DNA of 64,000 nucleotides from Siphonodentalium dalli. Taxonomy: Eukaryota; Mollusca; Scaphopoda; Gadilida; Siphonodentaliidae. The translations under genes and the position numbers were made by a program. The stretch spans positions 76,799,980 through 76,863,979 of the forward strand of contig CP136063.1 of NCBI GenBank assembly GCA_032622095.1, in the 5' to 3' direction. The number at the start of each line of letters is the position of its first letter. Within the stretch, counting starts at the first letter, position 1. This document shows positions 9,588 to 21,690 of this stretch, piece after piece. The notes under the pieces are model-generated. The model ran no database searches. It was not told the DNA's origin and saw nothing but the letters and a program-made list of their open reading frames with translations.

Positions 9588-11340
9588 TGTGTGCAATTTT
9601 AATATGATATTCATATATTTTGTATTCACTATACAACTATAACTAAAACGTGCTATAATATCTCCCCATTGGGAAAGTATATTGTCGAAAACATACCAAT
9701 ATAAATCATCTACAAAAAAATCAAATTCGTCACCCAGCAATCTATGCATCGAATTAAACATTCCGACGAAGTAATGGCCGCCTTTGATGTGATCATTTTA
9801 TAATGCTAGAAACATTAAACTAATGTTGGTGTCGAGGACGAAATTAAGTAGCAAGCAATAAGATGGAAATAAACTAACAATATCATCAATTTATCACGAA
9901 CAGATCATATGTCAACCCGGCTGTCATGTTTAGTTAATAAAAAACTTAACACTCCATTAATTTCCATAATAACATATACTTGAATCTAAGTATGAATTTG
10001 GGTTAATGTTTCATTCGGGCTTTTATGACAGCGTCATATGTGTTGAATGATCAGTAAAATATGCGTTGCGATGTCTATGCGTGATGTCGGTTATCCACTA
10101 ATAACCTGGCGTTTTTCAACTCGCTGCAGTTTAACTGTACTGTGAGATGAAAGTGAATTTATCAAAGGTATTTATCGTTTTCTCGGCATAGCGCGGGTGA
10201 TGCATAGTCCGTCACAACAAAAGCCGTCAAACATACTTGTCTCGATATTTTCTTTACATGTAAATTTAGCAAGCTACCCCAGGGATTATATGGTGCCTTA
10301 TTATACTAAATACTGTTATATATTGACCTATATTAGCTAAGATAGTTGTTATTATCGTAATAGTACTCAAATTAACTTCAAATAATCTCTCCATCGACAC
10401 ATATAGTAGTATAATCAGTCAAGATAATCCACACAAATTTCAAAAACGTTAGAACATAACGTGTATATATATAGGAATATAGAGCTTTATTTGTTATCGA
10501 TGCGAAACCATAACTACATGCATGAATTGCCAGTGAGTATCATCTGTCATGTGTCGCAAACCGACACTGAATTCTGAAAGGGATAGTGAGTGGGGGCCCA
10601 GATCATGCTGGAAAGCCAGGGTGCGCGGTGTGATTGTTTTGGTGGCGCGGGCGTGATGTATATATCGGATTTAAAAAAGAGAGCAGCAAAAGGACTCCTC
10701 AAATTACGCACATGCCTTGATCACGATCTGCCTGTCGAAGTATGAGCAAAACTATTTTACAATCAACGGATATTATTATCTCAAACAATGGAACAAATTG
10801 CACAGCTCCTAAAAATCCGCATATTATCTGCTTACAATCGAACTTGATTTAGGTTGATAATCTGCTGAGAATCGCCTCATTTTGAGTCGATAATGTGCTG
10901 AAACTGAGAGCGTTTTAGTCGCATTATGGACTCATAATGAGTCGATTCTATGTATATTATGTGCGCATAATGACACATTTAAGCCAACTCACGACCTTTC
11001 AGGGGTACGCTCTTTAACATGTGTTTTCAATGTGGCCCGCGCCATAAAAACGAAATAACGGACATGACTCCATGATAGGCTTATTTCAGAATCATATATT
11101 CACATTATGTACCTATTTCACTTTATAGGTCGATTATGTGAATATTTTCGCGAGAATATGTTGAATTACAACACATTTTACGGAACTTGACCTAACGCGA
11201 AACTACATATTCTTTTTTTCTGTTGATATGTAATAGGGAACTTTTATTCAGACAGCTTCATACATGTATATAAGACGCGATTAATATGACAATAACGACA
11301 TCCGCTAGATCATGCTGCTCATGAACTTTGTTTTCCAATT
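9588..11340. other. Non-coding, nothing firm recognised
   Basis: AT-rich sequence. Around 10840-10975 short words such as ATAATGAGTCGATT recur, suggesting an old repeat, but no boundaries can be set. Confidence 0.35.
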
Positions 11341-11690
11341 TATTACGCGCGCCGCGTGTATACTAATGTACAAATTCTTGTTTCGCCTGAGCGCATTGGG
11401 GGTTCTATTTATAGAATGTTAATTATTGGGAAACATTAAAAGTTGTAGTGTGACCCCGATCCCGAACTGTATAGTGCTACCCATAGACCGAGCCCGGTAA
11501 AATGTGTAGTTGCGAATTTCAATTTCGTTTATTGGCGTTTACATTATGTCAATAATATTGAATTTTGGTTTGTGATAAGCTATGCCAATTACAAATAACA
11601 GAAATGAAAAAGATTCTATAATTACAATCATGGGTATATAATATATTATCTTGAGTACGTTACCATTTCTGACTATGGTTTTCTTGTACT
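11341..11690 (+). repeat. Dispersed repeat, copy 1 of 3
   Basis: About 350 bp beginning near GCCGCGTGTATACTAAT and ending with ACTATGGTTTTCTTGTAC is found again at 55233-55727. Only the last ~35 bp are found at 48500-48533. No coding capacity or terminal repeats were seen, so the class is unknown. Confidence 0.75.
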
Positions 11691-12219
11691 GGCATGTTAC
11701 CCATTGATTTCCATATCATGTACTATGTCTGTTGTATTTGATTCATTTGTACGTGTGCTTGTATATTGCCATATTCGCATGTATTTGTTTGTAGTCGTGT
11801 AATAAATATATATCTATACAGTTTTTTATCATTGTATGATTTGTGTCTTATTTGCCATTTTTTGGTGAAGGCAATACAACTATATTGATTTGATTGAATA
11901 GTATCAAAATAACATTACTCAATTAAATAACTATGGAACGAAACAATATAAACAATCAATCGGACATTTGACGTTTGGAACGTAGCTTTGGGAACAACCA
12001 AATCATCTCTATCACTTTATGGTATAGCCTGAACGGTCTGTTCTAAAAATATAACAATACAGTGTCCCATTTAATCATCTCATTTCATAAACAATTATTC
12101 GAAATATAATCAATATTAATTGATAGAAGCGTTTCTGGACAGGGGACTTCAATTCATATTTATTATTTTTATACCCAAGCAACTATTTCAAATTTGTTAT
12201 TTAAAGAGATAATCCATCT

Positions 12220-12616
12220 TTAAACGGACATGGCTCTTTCGAACCTCAAAATATCGATATCTGAACTACCTTTCTACGAACATTATGTAACCCAAAAAGT
12301 CGAATTGAAGTAATGACAAATACAATTGTCAATACGGTGTTTGGGTCCCAAACACAAAACAGCCATTTGCACGACATGGAACGGAAAAGAGCGTTCCGTG
12401 GTAGTATATTCCTGATATGGTAGCAGTAAAGAGCGTTTGTCTGACTTCTGGCGAAAATTTAAAACGGCTGAAAAATAGCTGTGACTTTGACAAGTGTTTT
12501 TCAGAGCATATGAAGCCGGTATATCAACAGTTCGTTTATTTATCGACATATCGTATCCGTCACTCCAAATTACGTAGAAAATAATTTGGAGGTTCGAATG
12601 AGCCATGTCCGTTTAA
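12220..12616. mobile_element. Group D MITE, complete copy with TTAA ends
   Basis: Both ends are TTAA followed by inverted repeats: TTAAACGGACATGGCTC on the left and its complement ending at 12616, extending about 28 bp with few mismatches. The length is 397 bp. TTAA at both junctions matches the target-site habit of piggyBac-type transposons. The minus-strand ORF at 12283-12606 only reads the element. Confidence 0.82.
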
Positions 12617-13827
12617 ATTTTTTGTTGTTGCAAATGTCGGAATACATATTCGGCTATGCTGAAATAGTTGAAAGTTATTGTCGTACTTCATGTACTTAAA
12701 CGAACTTCGGATAATCTTACCTTCGTCGTAAGAATAACTACGTTAGCTGCAATAACGCTATCCAACTGAGTTATAGTTATTCAGTAAGTATACTGTATAT
12801 ATCTGAGTATGTTGTGTGGAAAACTTTAAAGTCATAAAACACAAAACTCAGCTCGTCTGAACGGCGAATATCACATTATACCACACAGTGTCGCGTTGAA
12901 TAATTGGAAGCAATGTTTCTCAATGTAAGACGTATACACTAAACTGACTGTTGGCTACCTGAGATGTATAAGACTCTTGTTCAAATAAATTGGAATGCGT
13001 AATGTTGGACGATGTCATCGTCGTAAACCAGTCATAAACATAATAGGACGATTACGTTAATAAGAGGGTACCAGTCATAGCTCGCATGGGATTTGTTACG
13101 TGCTGTCGGTACGTTATATAAATAGGCTGGTATCGCTGCTATTAATCATGACGGCTTCCCCGATGGGATTTATCAATTTATTATCGGTTATTGCATGACA
13201 AATATCTGACCAGTCAAATGATATATGCTTAAACGGACATAACATTGATGGAACGTAGGGCTATTGATCCCCACAACAGAATCCTCGTGATAAGAATATT
13301 GATAATCTTAAAGTCTTGTTGACCTTTTGATTGCGGCGCGATGAGATACAATCGGTCTTGTGTGATGAACGATAAATGATTATGATTAGGTATCAAAATC
13401 CATATGTCCCATACATGTTGCTATATATGTGACACTCAGAAATATATGATGAACACCACTTTCTGCGTATATGTGTGAGAATGAGAATCATAAACGTGAT
13501 GTTTACATCACAAAATACTCATGGGAGTCTGGGACCATCCGGCGTTAGAGAAATGTTATGGTTTTATTTCAGTGGAGAATATGTAACCTTTATAGGGCTG
13601 TAAATTTGAGTGTAAAACAAGCAGCCACATACCCCCAAGAGACCATTCTGTAATGTTTCAATATACATGGATAAATGCACGTTTGCTCCCTAAACGATGG
13701 GTAGCTGTGCGGTTGTCTCAAGGAACATGTTATAATAGTACGTTCGACGCCTATACATATGTCCGTCGTAACTCAGCTATCACAACTGTGACAGACAGAA
13801 CATATGAATCGTAAGCGTAAGTTATAT
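12617..13827. other. Non-coding, nothing recognised
   Basis: AT-rich intergenic sequence with no long ORF and no repeat family recognised. Confidence 0.4.
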
Positions 13828-14267
13828 TTAAGCCTTTAAGTGCCAGGGGCCGATCTTATCGGCCCTAATTTACGGTCTGTAAAATCGGCCCTAAATTTTT
13901 TTATAAAAAATAAAAATGCTTAAGCATGCTATAGCTAATTTAAAAACAAACTGGATAAAACCTTAGGGGCATGTTATAACTCAAAACTATCACAAAGTAT
14001 TCATAGTAATAATTTTGATGCCCATGAACAACGTAAGATTCCCTGGCACTAAACCTACAAAATAAGTCTGTTAAAGAATATAAGAAAAAATTATTAGAAT
14101 TGTAAAAAAAATAAAAAAAATAATAACAAATGATGAAAAATTGTTAGGCCAATACAATCTCTAATATATGCGAGGCGACCTACGATCGACTCGCATATAT
14201 AAGAGAATGCATTGGCACAGGGTATATGGGTTGATACAAAAATCGGACCTGGCACTGAAAGGGTTAA
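13828..14267 (-). mobile_element. Group B MITE (TTAA, CAGTGCC termini) carrying the A-type hairpin
   Basis: The ends read TTAAGCCTTTAAGTGCCAG and CTGGCACTGAAAGGGTTAA, an inverted repeat with TTAA at each junction. Just inside the left end is a small GGGCCGAT/ATCGGCCC hairpin. Near the right end is the large hairpin built on CATTCTCTTATATATGCGAG. It is the reverse complement, part for part, of the element at 37924-38368. Confidence 0.82.
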
Positions 14268-14358
14268 AAAAAACAATGCATAAGACACACAGCATCCTTG
14301 TAAAATGAAGAAAGTTACTGATTTCTTCGAATATTCAGACATTACCGATAGTCCAATT

Positions 14359-14774
14359 AGGGTACGTTCATACGCTGGAAAGTTTGCACGGTATGTTTTT
14401 GCGAGCATTTCGTCATAGAAAACCACATGGTGCCAGAATATGAACGGAAACATGCGCATAAGATGCATCTTTACCAAAGCGAAAGACACGAGAAGTAAAA
14501 TTTATGTAGTTCCACTTGTAACGGTGCTACTGGAATTTGCCTTCAAATACCTGTATGATTAGTCTTGCGAGATAATTGCATGCTATTTACAGGCAAATTC
14601 CGGTAGCATCGCTACCGGTGGAACTACAGAAATTTTACTTCGCACGTATAGTTAACTGTGGTACAGATGCACTTTATGTGCATGTTTCCGTTCATATTCT
14701 GGCACCATATCGTTCTCTACGACAAAATGCCTGCAAACCATACCGTGCAAACTTACCAGTGTATGAACGTACCC
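14359..14774. mobile_element. Long-armed foldback element
   Basis: Two arms of roughly 190 bp (14359-14555 and 14590-14774) are inverted copies with small differences. Their tips read AGGGTACGTTCATACGCTGG and its near complement. The short loop is near 14556-14590. Flanks show no clear duplication of 2, 4 or 8 bp, so the superfamily is open. ORFs 14094-14489 and 14576-14800 read through the arms and are not genes. Confidence 0.8.
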
Positions 14775-14987
14775 TTAAAGTAAATATACACAAAATATAA
14801 TGTGGCTAAACATTAATGCAGTTGGTAACAGTGTTGGCAACTGGAAATCTTGGGCGAACCATGCACCTAAACTATGGATACCAGTACGTTGTGGCCATAA
14901 CGGCCATGTTGTTTCTAGACTAAAACGCCCGAAAATGAATGGATGTTTTGTATATTGCAGCGAGTGAATGCCATCTATTAGAAAGCT

Positions 14988-15519
14988 TTAAAGATACGGG
15001 CGGCGTTGCGGTGTTTCTGCTGTTAAAATATTCACCTCCGTCAAAAACCGCCATGAACAGAAATAATAGTAAAATATAGACAGACTTTATTCTTATACCA
15101 ATCAGAAATATGGCATAAACAGTATGTTTCTTGTCAAGTGTTTTTCCTTTGTTACGTAAACAAAAGCAAAAAACATTACAGAACCTGGCTTTTGTTTAGA
15201 TCCGGATATGGTAAACATAAAGTGCGTAATTTGTTACTGTTTTCCTGATATGGAAATAATAAAGAGCGTTTATATAATCTGTGTGTGGTTAACCAATAGA
15301 ATTGCGGTGTGTTATGTAAACAGAAGCAACACTTCTGTAACACGAGCAGCCTCTTGTTTACGTACACCAGCGTATGTCTTGACGACAATATACTATTCAC
15401 GCGCTGATTATGTTTGGCATAATTATGAACAAAACTATATATATGTTAATATTCCTTCTGTTGATGGCGATTTGAACAAATATGAATATTTCTGCAACGA
15501 ACGCCGCCCGTGCCTTTAA
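14988..15519 (+). mobile_element. Group C MITE with TTAA ends, diverged copy
   Basis: The ends read TTAAAGATACGGGCGGC and GCCGCCCGTGCCTTTAA, with TTAA at both junctions. The interior shows the family landmarks: AAAAACCGCCA, GTAAACAAAAGCA, two copies of an ATAAAG(A/T)GCG core, and AACAAATATGAATATTT near the end. It is the most diverged of the six copies, so probably the oldest. Confidence 0.8.
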
Positions 15520-16740
15520 GTGGTCTAATCTCCGAGTTTGCAAATGTAAAGGGGTTTGCTTGATTACTTCCCACATTGGTACGAAGACTATTCCCTGGCA
15601 GTATATAGGACCCTTTCCTGATAAATTCGCTCGGGACGTGACTATGTCAATCTTATCGCGAGCAAGTCGCCAGAAAAAACTCAGCTCAGAAAGTGTGGTT
15701 ACGGACACAAACTTGGTACTGTTATAGAGTTAGTTAACTCTTTTATAACGGAGATCAAATAACAGACAAAGAATTGACCTGAAATGTCATATTCTCTGTC
15801 GGATTTTTTTTATTTTAGGATTGAGATTCAAAAAAACGGTGAACACGACGACTTGGGGTTCTTGTGACAGTTCTCGGTGTTTTCTCTAAACCCTTCCTAT
15901 ATACTGAATGGATTCTCCCATTCAGCTCTGCAATTATTTTCTTCTCGGATCATGGTAAATTGCACCATAATGACCCGTCTGAGAATTTATACAAATTTTA
16001 CGGGTGCTTTTCGTGTAAAATTAAAGGGATTTCCTGACAGTGTAAACAGTTGCAGCCGGTTTCAAGTCCCGGGTGGGACCGAAACAATATTAGAGTTTCA
16101 TGCATATAACGTACAGTATAGTGATAGGACTTGGAGCACCCCGATCCCTGTACTGCGAGAGGCTGACGCCCAAATCATCTTGTGACGCACCGGGTGCTCC
16201 GAGCAACATTGTTTATGAAACATAATGAAACATCGCTAGGAATGTGAATTTAATTTTATATTTCATTACCTCGGGTCTCATTTTCTTCGTAACTAATCGT
16301 GCAATTAAGATTGACAACCTGTATGTGTCACCACAAAACACACATCGACACTGTCTTTACTGATGTTTGTTGCACACCCAATTGCATATTTGTGCGAAAT
16401 ACAGTAAAATACAGAACAATTCAAAACATTCAATAAAAGATCGTGTATTGTTCGTGAAGAATACAAACCGATTACGTCAACAACGTCGTCCACTTTAACA
16501 GCAAATTTCTTCACTAAATTATGAAGTATATCCTATATTAAGCACACGTTTGATCAATTAAATAAAACAATATCAACCTAAATGTTAGTATATTACAATC
16601 CACAGTCCGCGGAGTATGCAACAAACAGAGCAACACAGCTCTCTGAACATATTTAAAGTGATGTAAAACACTCCGGTGATGTGATCAAATAGAAATGGAG
16701 AATAATCTTGCTCAAAGTAGATATTTTTTACGATTATTAA
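15520..16740. other. Non-coding; one weak B-box-like site
   Basis: No recognised gene. GGTTTCAAGTCCCG near 16058-16071 resembles a pol III B box, but no A box was found at the right distance upstream, so no SINE is called. Confidence 0.35.
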
Positions 16741-16744
16741 TCAT

Positions 16745-17304
16745 AATTTATAGTATTGAATTGAATTGTTTATTAGCAAAGTCAACATCTAAGTTGCAAC
16801 ATGCCATACAACTTATTTACACAACATTATACAAACAATACACAACATACATATACATCAATAAATGAGTTCATCATATTATATGATATTGATAATAAAT
16901 ACAAATAATGCTAATACATTTGGGAATATGTTTTCTGAAATGGTTTCATATAATATTTACATTATATATAATATAATGTAATACTTGCTTCATGGTAACT
17001 TTATAAATGCTAATTTTAAGAAAATGCTCACTCTTTTCAATATACTTATGTTAAGCAGTGACAGCAGTCTGTAGAATTTATTTCTGTTAGGGTTTTCCCA
17101 GTAATACTTCGGTATATAGGTTTCTCGCAGATCGTTGAGTTCAGTACACAAAATAACAAAATGGTATTCATCACATACATTTTCGCCACATAACGGGCAT
17201 TTCGTGTCTTTACATGTACTTTTATTCCATCTGCATTGCTCTACCGGTAGTCTGTGATTGGCTGTTCTAAATTTCAGTAAATACGTAGCTATATGAGATG
17301 GCAT
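16745..17304 (-). mobile_element. LINE 3' fragment: C-terminal domain, AATAAA and AATTC-type tail
   Basis: On the minus strand, 104 codons (17304-16990) read as a LINE ORF2 C-terminal domain. It opens with a 'MPSHIATYLLKFRTANHRLP' segment, followed by a C-x2-C...H-x4-C knuckle around 'CPLCGENVCDEYHF', then a basic tail with 'KYYWENPNRNKFYRLL'. Downstream there is an AATAAA (16774-16769) and a short AATTC-type tandem tail (about 16767-16754), as expected for a LINE 3' end. No reverse transcriptase domain is present. The fragment differs clearly from the one at 7074, so two LINE subfamilies are represented. Confidence 0.78.
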
Positions 17305-18768
17305 ATATACTAAGTAAACACACTGTCATTATTATATATTAATTAAATGGACTGACTCTCGGTGTCGAAATAATTTGCGTTAGATTATCACCGATTGCCG
17401 CGTCCCGAATCGAGATGTAAATATTTACAATTAAGCGTAGTTCAGACGATGATATCTATGGAGCGGTATGGTCGATTTCTTTGAGATTTTCGGTGATGCT
17501 AGTAGAATGCTACATTCTCACAGTTGGCATACCGCCTGAGTACTAACTTAACAGTTTCTCGCACCCGAATTAGTCCATAATTTGTCTTTAACGTTATTGC
17601 ACTCGTTTGTCGTCTCGCTAGGTAAATCTCGAACCTCCGGTTCTCGTTTTACCATCGTGTCTCAACAAACTCGTGTAATAATGTTAAGTTCACACACTTG
17701 TGTCTTTCAATCTATGTATGCGAGATATCGGAGCAAAAAGCAAAATGAAATCGGTTGACCTGCTGTATTTTGGTGATGGTGAGGATGCTGCTGAGAATAC
17801 ATGGTTAGGATGTCGACGACGACTACGACGACGAATATAACAAGGACAATGAGTATATATATATATGCATGTCTATGACAACCAGGACCGCGAATGCTGA
17901 TGAAAAGTCGCCATGACAATATAAAAATCATTATACATGTATATTGTGTACATAATGTATTTTCTTCCTTCTCTCCATCTTTTGTTCTTACATTTCCTTT
18001 CTCAATATCATGCCGACGTTGTTTTCAACAAGAAGTGAGTTGTGCCATGGAATATCTCCATCTAACTGACTGTTTTGTGTATATCACGCAATGTGATCGT
18101 AATTATTGTGGCGATGTGAATATGATATGATAAATTGAAATGACTTGTGTCTGTTCTTCAAACCGATTACTCAAAATATTTTGGTTTCGTGTCCGTTATA
18201 ATTACATTAATATTCTTGAACATGTTTACGCCCAATAAAATATTTTTATAATGACCAGCAGTAACTTTGATATGGGCCCGGAAGGCAGATTATCACTGAT
18301 TACAGGCAGCTTATTGGTGTTGATAATGTGAGCGTGAATTAGTCTGGTTTGGTTCCGGCTTTTGGTTTTCGGTGCCACTAGCAAATAAACAGCTCGTAAA
18401 CTAGAAGGGGCTATGTTGGGTCGTCTATTAGGCATAACATTGATTACAGTATACTTGTAAATTGCACGTACATCTCTTTCTTCGCCCGACATAATGTTAT
18501 CAGCAGGACCGTGTCCTCCACACTGAGAGCCACAATTTAACTTCGTGGCATGTCTAACAAATGGTATCAATTCGATTTGACGCCATAAACATACATGACA
18601 TCACACGAAATGGGATCGAAGATCAGGATAACGGGACTATCGAATAAATATATAGGAAAACATGAGGCCATATACTTATAATTATGATACATACATCTAC
18701 AATGGAACGGAATGTATATACGTTTAGTAACGTTAACAACGTGATCCAAACGGTTACGTAGCGTTTTT
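17305..18768. other. Non-coding, nothing recognised
   Basis: AT-rich sequence with short GAC/GAT runs near 17810-17835. The open stretches at 17707-18570 carry no family signature. Confidence 0.4.
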
Positions 18769-19017
18769 CCGAAGACCCATAACTCCGAAGGTCCGATTCT
18801 CCGAAGGTCAGATTCTCCGACGCCCCGATTCTCCGAAAGCCCATAACTCCGAAGACCCATAACTCCGAAAGCCCATAACTCCGAAGGCCTATAACTCCGA
18901 ACGCCCATAACTCCGAAGGTCTATAACTCCGAAGGTCCGATTCTCCGAAGGTCCGATTCTCCGAAGGTCCGATTCTCCGAAGATCATGTTTTATCGCTTA
19001 TTAAATAGTGTACAGTC

Positions 19018-19297
19018 CAGTGGCGGGGTCAATGGGGCCCTAGGGAAGACCGCCCCCAAAAAACATGTCAAATGTCATGTAAACGTCAGGAAATCCCTCC
19101 TAGGCATTCAAATATTCACAGTGTTCCTGCCCAGGGGAGCCCCCGGACCAACGATTGGGGGCGACCCCTCCCATGTATGCGCTCCCCAAATCAGGCCTTC
19201 GTGATATGCTTTCGGCATATCACATGCATGATATATCCCCCACATATGCTAATTAATGTGCACCCCTAAATGGGAACCCTAGCTGGCTCCGCCACTG
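19018..19297 (+). mobile_element. CAGTGGCG-ended MITE, copy 1 (nested)
   Basis: It begins CAGTGGCG and ends CGCCACTG. It lies in the loop of the foldback element and is an inverted relative of 19449-19640; shared blocks include CATGTAAACG and ATGTCAAATGTCATG. CAGTGGCG-type ends are common in hAT-like non-autonomous elements. A perfect 8-bp duplication was not found here. Confidence 0.68.
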
Positions 19298-19448
19298 GTG
19301 TGCACCGGGTATATTATAACGAAACTCTGCAAGAATGTCAGAGTAGCCTAACATGCACAGGGGCGACAAGTTCTTCCCCGTTCACCTCTGTACATTTTAC
19401 TCTGGCATCTCATGGGCCAACGTAACGTTATATTATCTGGTGTATAGT

Positions 19449-19640
19449 CAGTGGCGGGCCAGGATTCCCATTTAGGTGGGGGCAGTAGGAAAAGTTTGAA
19501 TATTTTGATGCCCCATGAACGATTTCCGGGCGTTTACATGACATTGGACATGTTTTGGTAGGGGCCCATATTGTCTGAAATAGCAAGTAGAGGTTTAATG
19601 GGGGCAGTGGGAATTTTGGAACCCCTTGGCTTCGCCACTG
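19449..19640 (-). mobile_element. CAGTGGCG-ended MITE, copy 2 (nested, inverted)
   Basis: It begins CAGTGGCG and ends CGCCACTG. Its interior, including TTTACATGACATTGGACATG, is the inverse of the copy at 19018-19297. The two copies face each other across about 150 bp of unrelated sequence. Confidence 0.68.
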
Positions 19641-20041
19641 GACTGTACACTATTTAGTAAACGATAATACCCCGATAAAACAAAATCTTCGGAGAATCGG
19701 ACCTTCGGAGTTATGGGCCGTCGGAGAATCGGGCCTTCGGAGATATAGGTCTTCGGACAATCGGGCCTTCGGAGTTATAGGTCTTCGGAGTTATAGGTCT
19801 TCGGAGAATCGGCCCTTCGGAGTTATGGGCTTTCGGAGAATCGGATCTTCGGAGTTATGGGCCGTCGGAGAATCGGGTCTTCGGAGTTGTGGGCCGTCGG
19901 AGAATCGGGTCTTCGGAGTTGTGGGCCTTCGTAGTAATAGGTCTTCGGAAAACCGGTCTGACACCGATCCAAACATGAATACCAATATAGATATATAGCA
20001 TATACTAAAATGGAGTCGGAACCCATTTGTTTCGGTTTTTG

Positions 20042-20577
20042 TTAACCTTTTCATGACGGGTGATCCGCTGGCGCAACATTAAAGACCCTGTGCCAATGCA
20101 TTCTCTTATATATGCGAGTCGACCATAGCAGTATAGGTCGCCTCTCATATATAAGAGAATGCATTGGCCTACCAATTTTGTTATCAATTATTTCTTACAT
20201 TCTTTAACAAATTTTATCATTTTTTATAATTTTTTCTTACATTCTATAACCATTTTTTTTTTATCATTTTTTCTATATTCGTTAAAAATGCTATCATTTT
20301 TTTAAATTATTTTTTCTTACACTCTTTAACAATTTTTTATCATTTTTTTTTGTTATTTCTTCTTACATTCTTTATCATTTTTTTTATCATATTTTCTTAC
20401 ATTCTTTAACAATGTTCATAATTTGTTATCATTATTTCTTACATTCTTTAACAATTTTGTAATATTTTTTTTATTTTTTTCTTACTTTCTTTAACAAAAT
20501 TTAATATAAAAAATAATATTAAAATAGTATCCTACGGTCGACTCGCATATATAAGAGAATGCATTGGCATCGGGTCG
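20042..20577 (+). mobile_element. Group A MITE, right end lost
   Basis: The left end is TTAACCTTTTCATGACGGG with TTAA. The hairpin on CATTCTCTTATATATGCGAG follows at about 20094-20165, then a T-rich array of TTTTATCATTTTTTCTTACA-like units to about 20510, and a second half-hairpin at 20530-20566. No inverted terminal repeat or TTAA closes the right side, so the copy is truncated. Confidence 0.75.
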
Positions 20578-21590
20578 TATTCTAGTGGGCATGCTTGTGA
20601 GTCTTTGGGACGCCTACGTGTTGCCAATGGCGTGAGTTTTAACTGATGTTAATGGTTTATTCGACCGATAAGCGAAATTGGTTTGGGGAAATGTTGACTA
20701 ATTTAGTGTAAAATTGAATCCGATGGGGCATCTTCAGAGCGATCTCTAATGTTTAATGTTAACTTCAAAGATTTGCCATCCGACCTGAAGAGTTAGAACT
20801 ACCACTTGTAAAGGTCTCGTGCCAGGAAATTATTTCGAAACAACACACCCATTCAAAATAGTAGGTTAACACTGTCACATATCGGCTTTAAACAGAGTAA
20901 GTTATACTGTTCTAATCGGATTTAAAGAGATTCGTGATCTTCAGAGACTTCAAACTTGACATACACATAGTAATGTTTCATTTGTTTCACGATACGAGCT
21001 AAATAGGTTGATAGATACACGGAATACTATCATACATACATGTATGTATACTTGCTCAACATGTGTACAGTCTTTAAATAAAAGCTCTTTATTTATACCA
21101 TATCTGAAATAGGCTAATCACGAACGCTCATTGTTTTCTTCTTCGCTGAAGAAAAAATGAGATGGCTATTTGCAAACACCAGCGCCACCATTATTAAAAT
21201 ATTTAAAAATGTTTATGTTCTTGAATGTTTCATATACACACGGGTGATGAGAAATCGTTCGTGTACGCGTATTAGCCAAACACCGTAAACATGAAAACAT
21301 TAGAGCAAAATAACTGAACTAAACTGCATCACTTTCACCAACCAGCATCATAGCGATTCAGCGGGACCAACCAGCATAATAGCAATTCAACAGGACCACT
21401 CAACCAGGGTGTTTGGATCATGTTTCCACGGTGTGTGGTGAAAAACTCAAGATTGCCCGCATAAATACATAGCTCGGGTATCAGCTTTGGTTGTGCTTTG
21501 GTGTGGTGATAGTCCAGTTTAGGGGAAAACACACTCACTTAATGCACGATGGTAATCGAAACTCTATTCAATTAATTTGTTCGCCGGCGG
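20578..21590. other. Non-coding; one isolated group C/D core motif
   Basis: No gene recognised. Near 21083-21106 the reverse complement of a GATATGGTATAAATAAAGAG core is present, matching the conserved interior of group C and D elements and suggesting an eroded relative without recognisable ends. Confidence 0.4.
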
Positions 21591-21599
21591 ATACTTGTA

Positions 21600-21690
21600 T
21601 ATATATGTACATATTTTCTACATTATGCATGTTACTGTATGTTATTTATCCTTGTACCAAGTAACAATGCTGGAATAAACAATCAATCAA
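21600..21690 (+). repeat. Probable LINE 3' tail
   Basis: AATGCTGGAATAAACAATCA followed by short AATC repeats resembles the AATAAA-plus-microsatellite 3' end of LINEs such as the one at 16.75 kb. No coding part is attached, so the call is tentative. Confidence 0.4.

Larger units (their letters stand above)
18769..19949. mobile_element. Foldback element with arms of 16-bp tandem repeats
   Basis: The left arm (18769-18983) is a tandem array of 16-bp units alternating CCGAAGGTCCGATTCT and CCGAAGACCCATAACT types. The right arm (19687-19949) is the same array inverted. Immediately inside, 18991-19025 and 19632-19665 form a further inverted repeat. The loop holds two shorter elements in opposite orientation. 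Tandem-repeat arms around a loop match the architecture of Drosophila FB and similar foldback transposons. The ORFs at 18567-18908 and 19791-20054 read the arms and are not genes. Confidence 0.82.

Noticed and set aside
18567-18908. Open frames rich in Ser/Glu/Leu repeats on both sides of 19 kb
   Set aside because: They read the 16-bp minisatellite arms of the foldback element and have no other support.
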